Origin: Treponema sp. UBA7570
GTDB taxonomy: Bacteria; Spirochaetota; Spirochaetia; Treponematales; Treponemataceae
DNA length: 32,699 nucleotides
Direction: 5' to 3'
NCBI GenBank assembly: GCA_002477955.1
Contig: DLLE01000004.1
Span: 2,777 to 35,475 of the forward strand
This document shows positions 7,050 to 15,580 of the stretch, one piece after another (position 1 is the stretch's first letter; every line of letters begins with the position of its first letter). The notes beneath the pieces are model-generated. The model saw nothing but the letters and a program-made list of their open reading frames with translations. It had not been told where the DNA came from and did not search any database. A program made the translations under genes and the position numbers.

Positions 7050-8333
7050 TTACATATTGTCGGCGCATTCGTAAATAGCTTTATATACTGTTTCAACCTG
7101 TTCTTTTTCAAGGCTGGAGAATGCGACTCTGAGTGTTTCTGAATCAATTGCAACTGTTCCAATCTGTTTTTCGTGCAGAATTTTCTGGCGCAGCTGTTCA
7201 GCATCGACTTTTGTATGAAAACTCATAAAATATCCTGAATTGAACGGCAGGGCTTCAAGATTTTTGCTTGTATGCGATGTCACGAATTTTTTTACTTCTT
7301 CATAGCGTTCTTCGAGAAGTTTTCGAAAATTCTTTTTCTGAATTTCGAGCGCTGGATCGCTGAATGCACGCAGAGCAAGGCTTTGGCTTGGTGTTGACGA
7401 GCAGCTTACGGAAGAACGGATCAAACCCATAAGTTTTTTTTCGAGCGCAGCGTAGTGTCCGTCTGTTAAGCCTTTTCCTCCAAATGTTAAAAATCCTGTG
7501 CGGAATCCCCAGACAAAGTCTTCTTTTGTTGGTCCGTCGATTTTTACAGCAAGAACATTTTCGTGCAAGTCTGCAAATTCTGCAAAAAGAGACTGCGGAT
7601 AAATGTCGTTTTCGTAGTTTAGTCCAAAATATGCATCATCGTCCCAAATAAGAACTTTTGCGCCTTTTTCTGCAATATCGCGGATTATTTTTACAATCTG
7701 AGCTGCTTCTGCGTTTGTAGGTGAATAGCCGCTTGGATTTTGCGGAAAGTTTAAAAGTAAGCGGACAAAGCCTGTTTCTGCTTCTTTTTCTACTGCTTTT
7801 TTGAACGAGTCAAGGTCGAATCCATCGCCTGAAAAAAGATTGAATGTGTGGAGCTGTGAATTTCTGCGTGTTTCTACAATGAGCGCATAATTGTCCCAGC
7901 TTGGGTTTGGCGAAAGAAGAGGTTTGTCTTCGTCAAGAAAAAGGTCTGCAAGATAGGAAAGGCCTGCTGTTAGTCCCGGAACTACAACTGGCATGGAAAT
8001 TGATTTTCCTTTGAGCCCTGGATTTTTTTTGTAGATTAAATCTTTCCAAAGTGCACGAAGCTCCGGATTGCCAGCGGTCGGCATATACGAAACCAATTCT
8101 CCGGCAGAAAGCTCTGGCGCATATTTATGCACAGCTTCGAGAATTGCCGGTTTTCCGCCTGTTAGCGTTGTTCCGATTGTTGCATTTGCAACTTTTCCGA
8201 ATTTTTTTGCTTCTCCTCCCTGAGCAATAATGCCTTTCGGGAAGAAAATCCGTAATCCTAAGTCTGAAAGCAACTCGCCTGGAGTTGTGTTTTTAAGAAC
8301 ATTGTTCAATTCTTGTGCTAAAGGGTTCAACAT
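7050..8333 (-). CDS. PLP-dependent aminotransferase, class I/II
   Basis: A 427-aa cytoplasmic fold-type I enzyme. Visible features are a glycine-rich cofactor region VVPGLTAGLSYLADLF (about 117-132), NFPQNPSGY (195-203) with the Asn that contacts PLP, WDDDAYFG (230-237) with the PLP-pyridine Asp, the probable Schiff-base lysine K270 in DGPTKEDF, and GFRTGF (276-281) following it. The TKED variant is unlike textbook AspC but I recall it from a group of bacterial aromatic/aspartate aminotransferase-like enzymes. Substrates cannot be set; amino-group transfer from an amino acid to 2-oxoglutarate is the likely chemistry. It has no ribosome binding site, and its promoter ends almost at the ATG (leaderless). 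Confidence 0.85.
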   Translation of the reverse strand: MLNPLAQELNNVLKNTTPGELLSDLGLRIFFPKGIIAQGGEAKKFGKVANATIGTTLTGGKPAILEAVHKYAPELSAGELVSYMPTAGNPELRALWKDLIYKKNPGLKGKSISMPVVVPGLTAGLSYLADLFLDEDKPLLSPNPSWDNYALIVETRRNSQLHTFNLFSGDGFDLDSFKKAVEKEAETGFVRLLLNFPQNPSGYSPTNAEAAQIVKIIRDIAEKGAKVLIWDDDAYFGLNYENDIYPQSLFAEFADLHENVLAVKIDGPTKEDFVWGFRTGFLTFGGKGLTDGHYAALEKKLMGLIRSSVSCSSTPSQSLALRAFSDPALEIQKKNFRKLLEERYEEVKKFVTSHTSKNLEALPFNSGYFMSFHTKVDAEQLRQKILHEKQIGTVAIDSETLRVAFSSLEKEQVETVYKAIYECADNM

Positions 8334-8341
8334 GATAAAGT

Positions 8342-8370
8342 ATATTATCGCTATAAAGTACGTGCGTCAA
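8342..8370 (-). promoter_or_regulatory. Promoter of the aminotransferase gene, leaderless type
   Basis: Minus strand TTGACG (8370-8365), a 17-nt spacer and TAATAT (8347-8342). Only ACTTTATC separates the -10 box from the ATG at 8333, so the transcript should begin within a base or two of the start codon. Confidence 0.6.
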
Positions 8371-8376
8371 TTGGAT

Positions 8377-8396
8377 ATGCATAAAAACTGCATAAA
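8377..8396. repeat. Paired TGCATAAA boxes upstream of the Bat operon
   Basis: TGCATAAA occurs at 8378-8385 and 8389-8396, exactly 11 bp apart, and ATGCA/TGCAT also forms a dyad there. The pair lies between the divergent aminotransferase and MoxR genes, overlapping the likely MoxR promoter (weak TTGGAT at 8371, TATACA at 8397). Possible regulator site. Confidence 0.3.
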
Positions 8397-8418
8397 TATA
8401 CAATTTTCAGGCTATAAA

Positions 8419-9474
8419 ATGGATAAAAATAATATAAATTCAACTTTAACTGGTTTTGAAGATACGGAATTTAACGGACAAGGTGGCAACGGCGAAAGTA
8501 TTCAGGATTCGGTAATTTTTGAAAACTGCCGTAAGATTTTGGAAGAGTGCCGGACAGAAGCCGCAAAACGGCTTGTTGGGCAGGGACAGGTAATTGATGC
8601 AATCCTTACTGCAATAATTACAGGCGGACATATTCTTTTGGAAGGTGTTCCTGGTCTTGCAAAAACACTTGCCGTAAAAACTTTTGCTGAACTTTCTGGG
8701 CTTGATTTTAAGCGCATTCAGTTTACTCCGGATCTTTTGCCTGCGGATGTAAGCGGAACTTTGATTTACGAACAGAACACTGGAAATTTTTCTGTCAGAA
8801 AAGGTCCTGTTTTTACAAACATTGTGCTTGCCGATGAAATTAACCGCGCTCCTGCAAAAGTTCAGTCGGCGTTGCTTGAAGCTATGGCGGAAAAACAGGT
8901 TACGATTGGTGAAAAAACTTACCCTCTTCCTCAGCCATTTTTAGTTCTTGCAACTCAAAACCCGATTGAGCAGGAAGGAACTTATAATTTGCCGGAAGCT
9001 GAACTTGACCGTTTTTTGCTAAAAGTTCTGGTTTCTTATCCGACTCCTCAGGAAGAAATTCAAATCGTAAAAACTGCCGGAAAAGCGGGAGAAGTCGCCG
9101 TAAAAAAAGTGCTTTCCGCTCAAAAAATAAAAGACTTGCAGTCGGCTTTTGAAAAAGTTGTCTGCGCTGACAAAATTATCGAGTATATGGTAAACATTGT
9201 TTCGGTAACGCGCAGCCTTAATACTGGACGGCGCACTGACTTTTCAAAATATATTTCTTTTGGCGCTTCGCCTCGTTCTGGAATTGCTCTTTTGCAGTGT
9301 TCAAAAGTAAAAGCCTTGTTTGCCGGACGTTCTTTTGTTTTGCCGGAAGACGTAAAAAATGCCGCCTGCGAAGTTTTAAGGCACAGGCTTGTTCTTTCTT
9401 ACGAAGCTGCCGCCGATGGAATAACTGCCGACGAAATTATTTCAAAAATCTTGACGTTTGTTCCTGTTCCATAG
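8419..9474 (+). CDS. MoxR family AAA+ ATPase of the Bat operon
   Basis: A 351-aa cytoplasmic ATPase. Walker A GVPGLAKT (76-83), Walker B IVLADE (135-140), NRAPAKVQSALLEAM following it, sensor-1 Asn in ATQNP (178-182) and EGTYNLPEAELDRF (186-199) are the MoxR signature. MoxR proteins act as chaperone-like ATPases with von Willebrand A (VWA) domain partners, here BatA and BatB. The frame is open back to 8230, but the ATG at 8419 is preferred because earlier codons overlap the divergent promoter region and encode nothing family-like. It is the first gene of the six-gene operon. The order matches what I remember of Borrelia burgdorferi BB0176 to BB0170. Confidence 0.93.
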   Translation: MDKNNINSTLTGFEDTEFNGQGGNGESIQDSVIFENCRKILEECRTEAAKRLVGQGQVIDAILTAIITGGHILLEGVPGLAKTLAVKTFAELSGLDFKRIQFTPDLLPADVSGTLIYEQNTGNFSVRKGPVFTNIVLADEINRAPAKVQSALLEAMAEKQVTIGEKTYPLPQPFLVLATQNPIEQEGTYNLPEAELDRFLLKVLVSYPTPQEEIQIVKTAGKAGEVAVKKVLSAQKIKDLQSAFEKVVCADKIIEYMVNIVSVTRSLNTGRRTDFSKYISFGASPRSGIALLQCSKVKALFAGRSFVLPEDVKNAACEVLRHRLVLSYEAAADGITADEIISKILTFVPVP

Positions 9475-9496
9475 TTGAATTTTTTAAGGCTGTCCG

Positions 9497-10390
9497 ATGC
9501 TGAAAATTTTTGACGAAAATTCAAACAGACTTGTACAGAAAGCTTCTCTTTTAAAATTGTCTGCAAAAACTCTTGCCGACAATCTGCGTCTTGGCGGTTT
9601 TAAGTCGCTTTACCGTGGTCAAGGAATTGATTTTTACGGAGTTCGCGAATACAACGCCGGAGATAACGTTCGTTCAATTGACTGGAACGTTACAGCAAGA
9701 ATGGGACATCCTTTTGTAAAATTATACGAAGAAGACCGTGAGCTTCAGGTGTTTTTTGTTTTGGACCGTTCTCTTTCGATGTTTTCTGGAACAAATAAAA
9801 AAACTCGGATTCAGGTTGCTTCGGAAGCTGCCGCGCTCTTGGTTCTTGCCTGTTTGCAAAATAATTCTTCGATTGGGGCTGTTTTTTTTGACGGAAAAAT
9901 AAGATTCAGCACAAAGGCAAAAACTGGGCGGGATCAGGCAATGATGATTTTGAGCAGGCTTGATGAAGCGGAGGAAAAAATTGAAAGAGGTTCTGTTCTT
10001 GGATCTGCGCTAAAAGGTGCCCATAAACTTTTAAAAAAACGTTCTCTGGTTTTTGTAATTTCGGATTTCCGTTCATCTCTTTGGCAGGAAAACCTTGCAA
10101 GGCTTGCAGAAAAAAATGACGTTGTCGCAATGCGGATTACGGATTCTTTGGACAGCGAATTACCAGAAATCGGAACAGCTTTTTTTTCTGACATTGAAAG
10201 CGGTGTTACAAGAAAATTTCCGACATCTTTAAAAGCCTTTAAAAATGCCTGGCTTGAAGACAATCGCCGCCGTCTGGACAGTTGGAAAGAATTCTGTCTG
10301 AGGCACGGAGCAAGCCCTGTAATTTTATCGACTGCGGATGACCCTGCCTATGTTTTGAATAAGTTTTTTTGCAGCCGGAGAGAAAGATGA
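9497..10390 (+). CDS. DUF58 domain protein of the Bat operon
   Basis: A 297-aa soluble protein. The DUF58 signature is GVREYNAGDNVRSIDWNVTA (48-67), followed by RELQVFFVLDRSLSM (81-95). The latter begins a VWA-like fold with a DxSxS metal site (D90, S92, S94), and VFVISDFRS later resembles the third metal-ion strand. Such proteins sit between MoxR and the Bat membrane proteins in many bacteria and probably link the ATPase to them; no enzymatic role is established. AAGG precedes the ATG by about 10 nt. The stop overlaps the next start as ATGA, implying translational coupling. Confidence 0.92.
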   Translation: MLKIFDENSNRLVQKASLLKLSAKTLADNLRLGGFKSLYRGQGIDFYGVREYNAGDNVRSIDWNVTARMGHPFVKLYEEDRELQVFFVLDRSLSMFSGTNKKTRIQVASEAAALLVLACLQNNSSIGAVFFDGKIRFSTKAKTGRDQAMMILSRLDEAEEKIERGSVLGSALKGAHKLLKKRSLVFVISDFRSSLWQENLARLAEKNDVVAMRITDSLDSELPEIGTAFFSDIESGVTRKFPTSLKAFKNAWLEDNRRRLDSWKEFCLRHGASPVILSTADDPAYVLNKFFCSRRER

Positions 10391-11454
10391 AAAAAGTTTT
10401 TCTTTTGCTGTTTTGTTTTGTTTTGTCCGGCTCATTTTGCTTTGCCCAGAATCTTGTTTCAAAAAATTCAAGTTCAAACGGCGCGGTGCAGATTCTTATG
10501 CCGAAAAATATTTATGTTGGCGACAGATGTGAATTAAAATATGTTTTTCATACCGATGTTGATCTTTTTGAAAATAAAATTTCCGGAACTGACATAAAAA
10601 CTCTCGATCTTTTGACTGGCTGGCCTGTTTTTAATAAAATGTCGGAAAAATGTCTGGTTTATCGGGTCGTTTTGGAGCACATCGGTTTTGAATACACGCT
10701 CACAGTTTTTTTTATTCCGTGGCAGACTGGCGTAATTGATTTTTCTTCATTCGATTTGGCGAATCTGGTTCGCGCTTCGCAAAAAAAAGAACGCTCCGTT
10801 GCGGCTTTTCCTGTAGATTTTGCCCCTGTTTCTGTAAATTCACTTGCCGAAAAAATCGGGGCTGTTTCTCTTAGGCCTCCGGCAGGTCCTCTCGTTGTTC
10901 CAGGAACTTCTTTTTTATTGATTATTCTTGCGGTAATTTTTTTTGTTTGTGCCGGAATTGCCGTATTTTTTATTTTTAAACTGCCGTATTTTTTAGCGTT
11001 TTTTATTCTTGCTGGAGAACAGCGAAAAATCAAAAAACTTTATAAAAATTCGCAAAGGCAGTTGAACAAGCTTCTCAAAGAAAAAAAAGATGATGAAGAA
11101 TTTTGCTCTCAGCTTACGCTTACCGTCAGAAAATATCTGTGCGGCCGGTTTGACGAATGTTTTTTGTCAATGACATGTGAACATTTTTACGAAAAATTTG
11201 AAAAAATAGCCTGCGGTTCACTTTCAGAAGCGCAAAGTTCTGCTGTGAGCGACATTGTGGAAGTTTTTGGAAGATGTGATTATATTCGCTTTGCAAAAGG
11301 TTCTGTCGATTCGTTTAAAAAGCCAGCTTCTCTTTACGAAGCGGTGCTTGCTGACGGAGAACGCGAAATTCTTGTAAACCGCTGTCTTAGCGCCATAAAT
11401 TTTTTTACTTTTGAACTGGAGAATGAATCAAATGATAAGAATGCCAGTGTTTGA
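10387..11454 (+). CDS. Bat-operon membrane protein, function unknown
   Basis: A 355-aa protein starting at the ATG that overlaps the DUF58 stop by 4 nt; a slightly longer upstream start lacks support. It has a cleavable-looking signal (MKKVFLLLFCFVLSGSFCFA), a periplasmic beta-rich domain of about 150 residues, hydrophobic segments near residues 170-210 (FLLIILAVIFFVCAGIAVFF and on), and a cytoplasmic helical domain with many Lys and Glu (RQLNKLLKEKKDDEEF). By position it corresponds to the unnamed gene between DUF58 and BatA in Borrelia (BB0174, from memory). The C-terminal half resembles the cytoplasmic part of DUF4381-type proteins in general layout only. Confidence 0.8.
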   Translation: MKKVFLLLFCFVLSGSFCFAQNLVSKNSSSNGAVQILMPKNIYVGDRCELKYVFHTDVDLFENKISGTDIKTLDLLTGWPVFNKMSEKCLVYRVVLEHIGFEYTLTVFFIPWQTGVIDFSSFDLANLVRASQKKERSVAAFPVDFAPVSVNSLAEKIGAVSLRPPAGPLVVPGTSFLLIILAVIFFVCAGIAVFFIFKLPYFLAFFILAGEQRKIKKLYKNSQRQLNKLLKEKKDDEEFCSQLTLTVRKYLCGRFDECFLSMTCEHFYEKFEKIACGSLSEAQSSAVSDIVEVFGRCDYIRFAKGSVDSFKKPASLYEAVLADGEREILVNRCLSAINFFTFELENESNDKNASV

Positions 11455-12439
11455 AAACCCGACTGCTTTTTTATTTTTGGCGGCGGTTCCTGCTCTTTTT
11501 ATTCTCCGCCAGCTTAAAATTTTCAAAAAAATTTCTTTTCCAGTTGTTTTTGCGGATTGGAAAGGAAAAAGTTTTGTCTGGAAAGGAAAAGTTTCTGTTT
11601 TTTTTAACGCGCTTTCTGTTTTTTTGTGCGCGGCAGGTTATGCAAGCCTTGTCTGTGCTTTTGCCGACCCTGTAATTCAAAAACAGGAAAAAATTTATAC
11701 TTCTAAGGGCGCAGATATTCTTTTTGTGCTTGATACGAGCCCTTCAATGTCAGCCCGCGATATTGCAAATATGACCCGTCTTGACGCTGCAAAACAGGGA
11801 ATCCGCACTCTTGTAAACAACAACAGAGGCGCCGCTTTTGGACTTGTTGCCATGGCAAGCGAGGCCGCTGCGATTGTTCCGCCGACTGTTGACCATGAGC
11901 TTTTTTTGCGCCGTCTGGATTCTCTTGTTACAGGCGGGCTGGGAGAAGGAACTGCTCTTGGAATCGGTTTAAGCAGTGCCGTTTACCATCTTATAGCTTC
12001 TTCTGCTCCAAAAAAATGCGTTGTTTTAATAACCGACGGTGAAAATAACGCAGGTTCAATTCATCCTGACACAGCGGCAAATCTTGCTGCCCAAAATGGA
12101 ATTACAGTCTACGCTTTTGGAATAGGAACAAAAGGAACAGTTCCAATTGAATATGTTGATCCAAAAACTGGCAAAGTTCATTCCGGCTATTACGATTCTG
12201 AATTTGATTCGTCTTCCCTTGAGGAAATTGCTCTTGCCGGCGGCGGAACGTATTTTGGAATAGAATCGACTGCCTCTTTTGCGGAGGCTCTTAATTCTGT
12301 CAGCCGGAAACAGAATGTTTTGCAGGCTTTTCACTATAAATCTTCAAACAGGCAGCTTTATTCATATTTTTTGATTTTTTCAGCGATTGTTTTTTTTGCA
12401 GCGTGGTTTATCCGCCGAATTTTATTGAAAGAAATTTAA
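11432..12439 (+). CDS. batA: BatA, VWA domain membrane protein
   Basis: A 335-aa inner-membrane protein with two N-terminal membrane segments (about 10-27 and 55-78), a periplasmic VWA domain and a C-terminal segment (about 308-330). The metal-ion-dependent adhesion site is complete: DTSPS (D101, S103, S105), T174 in GEGTALG, and D202 in ITDGENN. Bat stands for Bacteroides aerotolerance; in spirochaetes the operon seems to serve envelope integrity or stress rather than oxygen tolerance as such. The start at 11432 is chosen because GGAG lies 10 nt upstream; TTG at 11411 and ATG at 11423 are too close or badly spaced. It overlaps the previous gene by 23 nt. Confidence 0.92.
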   Translation: MIRMPVFENPTAFLFLAAVPALFILRQLKIFKKISFPVVFADWKGKSFVWKGKVSVFFNALSVFLCAAGYASLVCAFADPVIQKQEKIYTSKGADILFVLDTSPSMSARDIANMTRLDAAKQGIRTLVNNNRGAAFGLVAMASEAAAIVPPTVDHELFLRRLDSLVTGGLGEGTALGIGLSSAVYHLIASSAPKKCVVLITDGENNAGSIHPDTAANLAAQNGITVYAFGIGTKGTVPIEYVDPKTGKVHSGYYDSEFDSSSLEEIALAGGGTYFGIESTASFAEALNSVSRKQNVLQAFHYKSSNRQLYSYFLIFSAIVFFAAWFIRRILLKEI

Positions 12440-12458
12440 AACTTAATCGAGGAGTTTT

Positions 12459-14093
12459 ATGCTGGACATTCAAAGACCGTACGCTTTTTTTATTTTGTTG
12501 ATTTTATTTGTTTTCTCCGCTTATGATTTGTTCCGCTACAAAAAAGTGGCAAAAAGTTTGGGTGTTGCAAATTTGATGAATAATTTCCAAAAAAATAAAT
12601 CTTTCCGCCGTTTTAAAATTTCGATAATTTTGCGGACTATTCTGCGTTTTTTTGCCTGTGCATTTGCAGTTTTTGCTTTTGCAGGAATTTTCTGGGGAAC
12701 AAACTCTGTCGCAGTTCAAAAAACTGGAGATGCGGTTGCCTTTGTTTTTGATATTTCCTGGAGCATGAATGCAAAAGACGCTCCTGGAGGTTTGACGAGA
12801 CTTGAAGCGTCAAAACAATATGCCTGGAAACTTCTTGAAAAAATGAATGGAACATCTGTGAGCGTGGTTCTTGCAAAAGGCGATGGAATTATTGCCGTTC
12901 CTTTGACAGATGACAGGACAAGCGTTGATTCTATTTTAGAAAGCCTTTCTCCAACTTTAATGACGGCTGCCGGTTCTTCAATCGGAAAAGGAATTTCTTC
13001 TGCAATGCAGTCTTTTCCAAAAAATATGAGTCAGAACGCTCATGTCTGGGTTTTTACTGACGGAGATGAAACTGACGGCTCACTGTCATTTGCTCTTGAC
13101 GATGCTGCAAGGTTTGGAATCCCTGTTACTTTGGTTGGTTTTGGAACTGCGCGTCCAGTTGAAATTCTTGCAGGAGATGGCGCTACAAAAGTAAAAACTT
13201 TTTTAAATGCTGAAAAAATGATAGATGCCGCTTCTGCTGCCAATAAAAAATCACTTTTGCCACGGCACCGTCTTAGTCCAGACAATTCGATTTCTTATGT
13301 TGCTGCCGATTCTGAAGGTTCTGCCTACGTTTTGCTAAATCAGCTTTCTGGAAAAAAAATGTCTGGAGAGTCTTTTGAAATTCAAAAGATTTCGCATCAC
13401 AAGCTGTTTATTTTTCTGTCGATTGTATTTTTTATTTTTTCCTTTATAGTTTCCGAGCTTGATTTGAATTTTCTTTTTGGTTCTAAATCGTCAAAAAAAA
13501 CGGCTGTTCTTGCGGTTTTTGCGGTTCTTCCGTTTTTTACCTCTTGTAAGTCCGAAAAATTTTCAGTTTTGAACGGAGTTTTTAACTGGTATCAAAAAAA
13601 ATATCAGACGGCGACGGCGAATTTTTTGCGTTCGTATAACAATTCAAAACTTTCAGAAGATAAAATTCTTGCAGAGTATTGCGCTTACAATCTTGCTTCA
13701 ACATACATCATGCAGGACGAGCTCGATGCCGCTTTAATCAGGCTTGAACAGGTTTCGCCAGAAGCAGATGAAAAACTCAAGAGTTCAGCTTTTTATAATG
13801 CCGGAATTATTGCAAACCGCCGCGGAGATTTTTCGCTTGCAAGGGAATATTTTAAAAAAGCGGTTCTTGCGGATTCTTCAAATTTGAATGCAAAAATCAA
13901 CCTGGAATTTATTCAGCAGCAGCTGGAGACTCGAAATTCAAAGTCGGCAGAAAAAGAAATGACTTCTGTCAATGTTGAAAAAAACAATAATTCAATGGAA
14001 AATGCCGTTTTTAATCTTATTCAGCAGGAGGAAAAAGAACGATGGCAAAAACTTCAGTCAAACAAAAAAGATTCGTCAGTCGTGGATTATTAG
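12459..14093 (+). CDS. batB: BatB-BatC fusion: VWA domain plus TPR domain
   Basis: A 544-aa protein, much longer than usual BatB. Residues 1-85 hold two membrane segments. The VWA domain (about 90-300) has FDISWSM (D98, S100, S102) and FTDGDE (D201), with Ser173/Ser174 where BatA has Thr. A third membrane segment spans about 315-333. Then comes a short KSSKK loop and a hydrophobic segment, AVLAVFAVLPFFTSC (349-363), that looks like a lipoprotein signal with lipobox. TPR-like helical pairs occupy about 375-485 (YNAGIIANRRGDFSLAREYF), followed by a charged tail. This is BatB joined to a BatC-type TPR lipoprotein; the reading frame is continuous. GAGGAG precedes the ATG, 19 nt after BatA. The end overlaps batD by 52 nt. 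Confidence 0.9.
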   Translation: MLDIQRPYAFFILLILFVFSAYDLFRYKKVAKSLGVANLMNNFQKNKSFRRFKISIILRTILRFFACAFAVFAFAGIFWGTNSVAVQKTGDAVAFVFDISWSMNAKDAPGGLTRLEASKQYAWKLLEKMNGTSVSVVLAKGDGIIAVPLTDDRTSVDSILESLSPTLMTAAGSSIGKGISSAMQSFPKNMSQNAHVWVFTDGDETDGSLSFALDDAARFGIPVTLVGFGTARPVEILAGDGATKVKTFLNAEKMIDAASAANKKSLLPRHRLSPDNSISYVAADSEGSAYVLLNQLSGKKMSGESFEIQKISHHKLFIFLSIVFFIFSFIVSELDLNFLFGSKSSKKTAVLAVFAVLPFFTSCKSEKFSVLNGVFNWYQKKYQTATANFLRSYNNSKLSEDKILAEYCAYNLASTYIMQDELDAALIRLEQVSPEADEKLKSSAFYNAGIIANRRGDFSLAREYFKKAVLADSSNLNAKINLEFIQQQLETRNSKSAEKEMTSVNVEKNNNSMENAVFNLIQQEEKERWQKLQSNKKDSSVVDY

Positions 14094-15436
14094 TTTTTGT
14101 ATTTTTTTTGATTTTTGCCTCTCTTTATGCAAAAACTCCGTCACCTGCTTTTATCCGCACATTAAAAGTAAAGGCGGACAATTCGTCGATTTTTACGGTA
14201 TACGAAAACGGTTTTACGCTGAAAATTCCTGAAGTTGAGCCTTCTAACGTTCAGACCGATTTGCCGCAATTGCCGGAAGGAGTCCAGCTTGTTTCTTCAA
14301 AAAAAGAAGAATTTATTGGAGAAACAGGAATTCGTGGAACTGCTGTTCACCTTTGGTTTTCTTTTAAGAATACAGGTCCTGTTAGGCTTCCGCCTTTAAT
14401 CGTAATTATTGGTTTTAGAACTTATTATATTCCGTTTGATGATATAACTGTTTTTGAAAATCCAGATTTGATAAATCCTCAGGCTTTTGTTGAATTTGTT
14501 TCCGGGGCAAAATTTGACAGAATTCTTGGAGATTCGAAAAAATTTACTGCAAGGGCAGGAGAAGAAATTATTTTTGAATTGAATTTGAAGTATTTTTCTC
14601 AGATAATTTCCTTTGACTGGAAATTGCCGAAAAATTCAATTTTTGAAGAAATAGAAACTTCTGAATATGTTAGTGGAAAATCTGTCGGAAGAAATTTTTC
14701 GGACAAAAGCCTTCCTGTCGCAAAATTCCGGTGGAAGCCGCTTGTTGAAGGAGAATACGATTTGCCGGAATTTGCTTTGACTGCGATTGCTTACAATGGA
14801 AGCCAGCGCACTGTAAAAATTCCGAATGTAGTTTTAACGGTTTTGCCGGCTTCTCTAAAAGTTGAAAACTCTGAAAACAAAATAATCGACAAAAAACTAT
14901 TTAATTCGGCATTTTCTGAGCCAAAAAACACTGCTGGCGGTTTTACAAAAAAGAAAATTGGAATTGAAGATTGCAAAAAAATTGTGGAATTGCGCAGTTT
15001 TGAACGAAATTCTTTGTTTTCTGGAAAAGAAAAATTGGAACGCGAACAGCTTGAAAAGAAGTTTTCGCTTTCAAATAACGAAAATGAAATAAAAAAGCCT
15101 TTTGTAGAATTATTTGCTGTGTGCGGAATAGTTTTGCTGGTTTTGATGGTGATTTTTATTGTTTTAAAACGAAAAAGAATTGCAATTATGCTTGCGTTCT
15201 GCATGATTTTGGCATTTGTTGTGAGTTTTTATAAAGGAACTCAAGTTTTTAAAAAATATGGAATTTTTGCTGGAGGAAGCATAAGTCCTGTGCCGGAAGA
15301 AACAAGTTCTGGCGTTCAGAATTTTTACGGTGGAATCCGTGTAAGAATTTTAGAAAAAACAAGCGATTATTTTTATATAGAATCGTCGGAAATAAACGGC
15401 TGGGTAAAAAAAGAGCTTGTCTTTGAAATAAAATAA
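14042..15436 (+). CDS. batD: BatD-like periplasmic/membrane protein with C-terminal SH3-like domain
   Basis: A 464-aa protein. The start is certain: CAGGAGG stands about 10 nt before the ATG, inside the end of batB. A signal or anchor covers residues 14-30, then a large beta-rich periplasmic region of BatD type (immunoglobulin-like repeats, for example LPEGVQLVSSKKEEFIG). Two membrane segments lie near 355-400 (VCGIVLLVLMVIFIVLK; MLAFCMILAFVVSFY). The last 40 residues, GGIRVRILEKTSDYFYIESS then GWVKKELV, look like a bacterial SH3 domain, which may bind peptidoglycan. In Bacteroidetes an SH3 domain occurs in the separate BatE, so this may combine BatD and part of BatE; that is inference. Confidence 0.82.
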   Translation: MAKTSVKQKRFVSRGLLVFVFFLIFASLYAKTPSPAFIRTLKVKADNSSIFTVYENGFTLKIPEVEPSNVQTDLPQLPEGVQLVSSKKEEFIGETGIRGTAVHLWFSFKNTGPVRLPPLIVIIGFRTYYIPFDDITVFENPDLINPQAFVEFVSGAKFDRILGDSKKFTARAGEEIIFELNLKYFSQIISFDWKLPKNSIFEEIETSEYVSGKSVGRNFSDKSLPVAKFRWKPLVEGEYDLPEFALTAIAYNGSQRTVKIPNVVLTVLPASLKVENSENKIIDKKLFNSAFSEPKNTAGGFTKKKIGIEDCKKIVELRSFERNSLFSGKEKLEREQLEKKFSLSNNENEIKKPFVELFAVCGIVLLVLMVIFIVLKRKRIAIMLAFCMILAFVVSFYKGTQVFKKYGIFAGGSISPVPEETSSGVQNFYGGIRVRILEKTSDYFYIESSEINGWVKKELVFEIK

Positions 15437-15447
15437 TTTACTGAAAA

Positions 15448-15560
15448 GCGGCAAGGATAGGAGTGGCGGCGTAGGCCGTTGCGGAACTTTGTGGAGCAAT
15501 GAAGGCGAACGCCGGAACCACGGATAGCCTGATTTTTGCTATGCAAAAAGCCGCCCGATA
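15448..15560 (+). repeat. GC-rich foldable element in the batD-smr gap
   Basis: GCGGC near 15450 can pair with GCCGC near 15551, enclosing smaller hairpins CGGC-GTA-GGCCG, GGCG-AA-CGCC and TTTTTGC-TAT-GCAAAAA. It is much richer in G+C than its surroundings. The ends are GCAAGGATAGGAGTGGC and GGAACCACGGATAGCC, which differ from the four-copy repeat family. It may be another dispersed repeat or a structured leader of the smr gene. Confidence 0.45.
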
Positions 15561-15580
15561 AAAATTTATTGGAGGAAAAA

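Noticed and set aside
14791..15204. 137-codon minus-strand frame inside batD
   Set aside because: A shadow of batD with Lys/Phe/Ser-biased content and no start signals.
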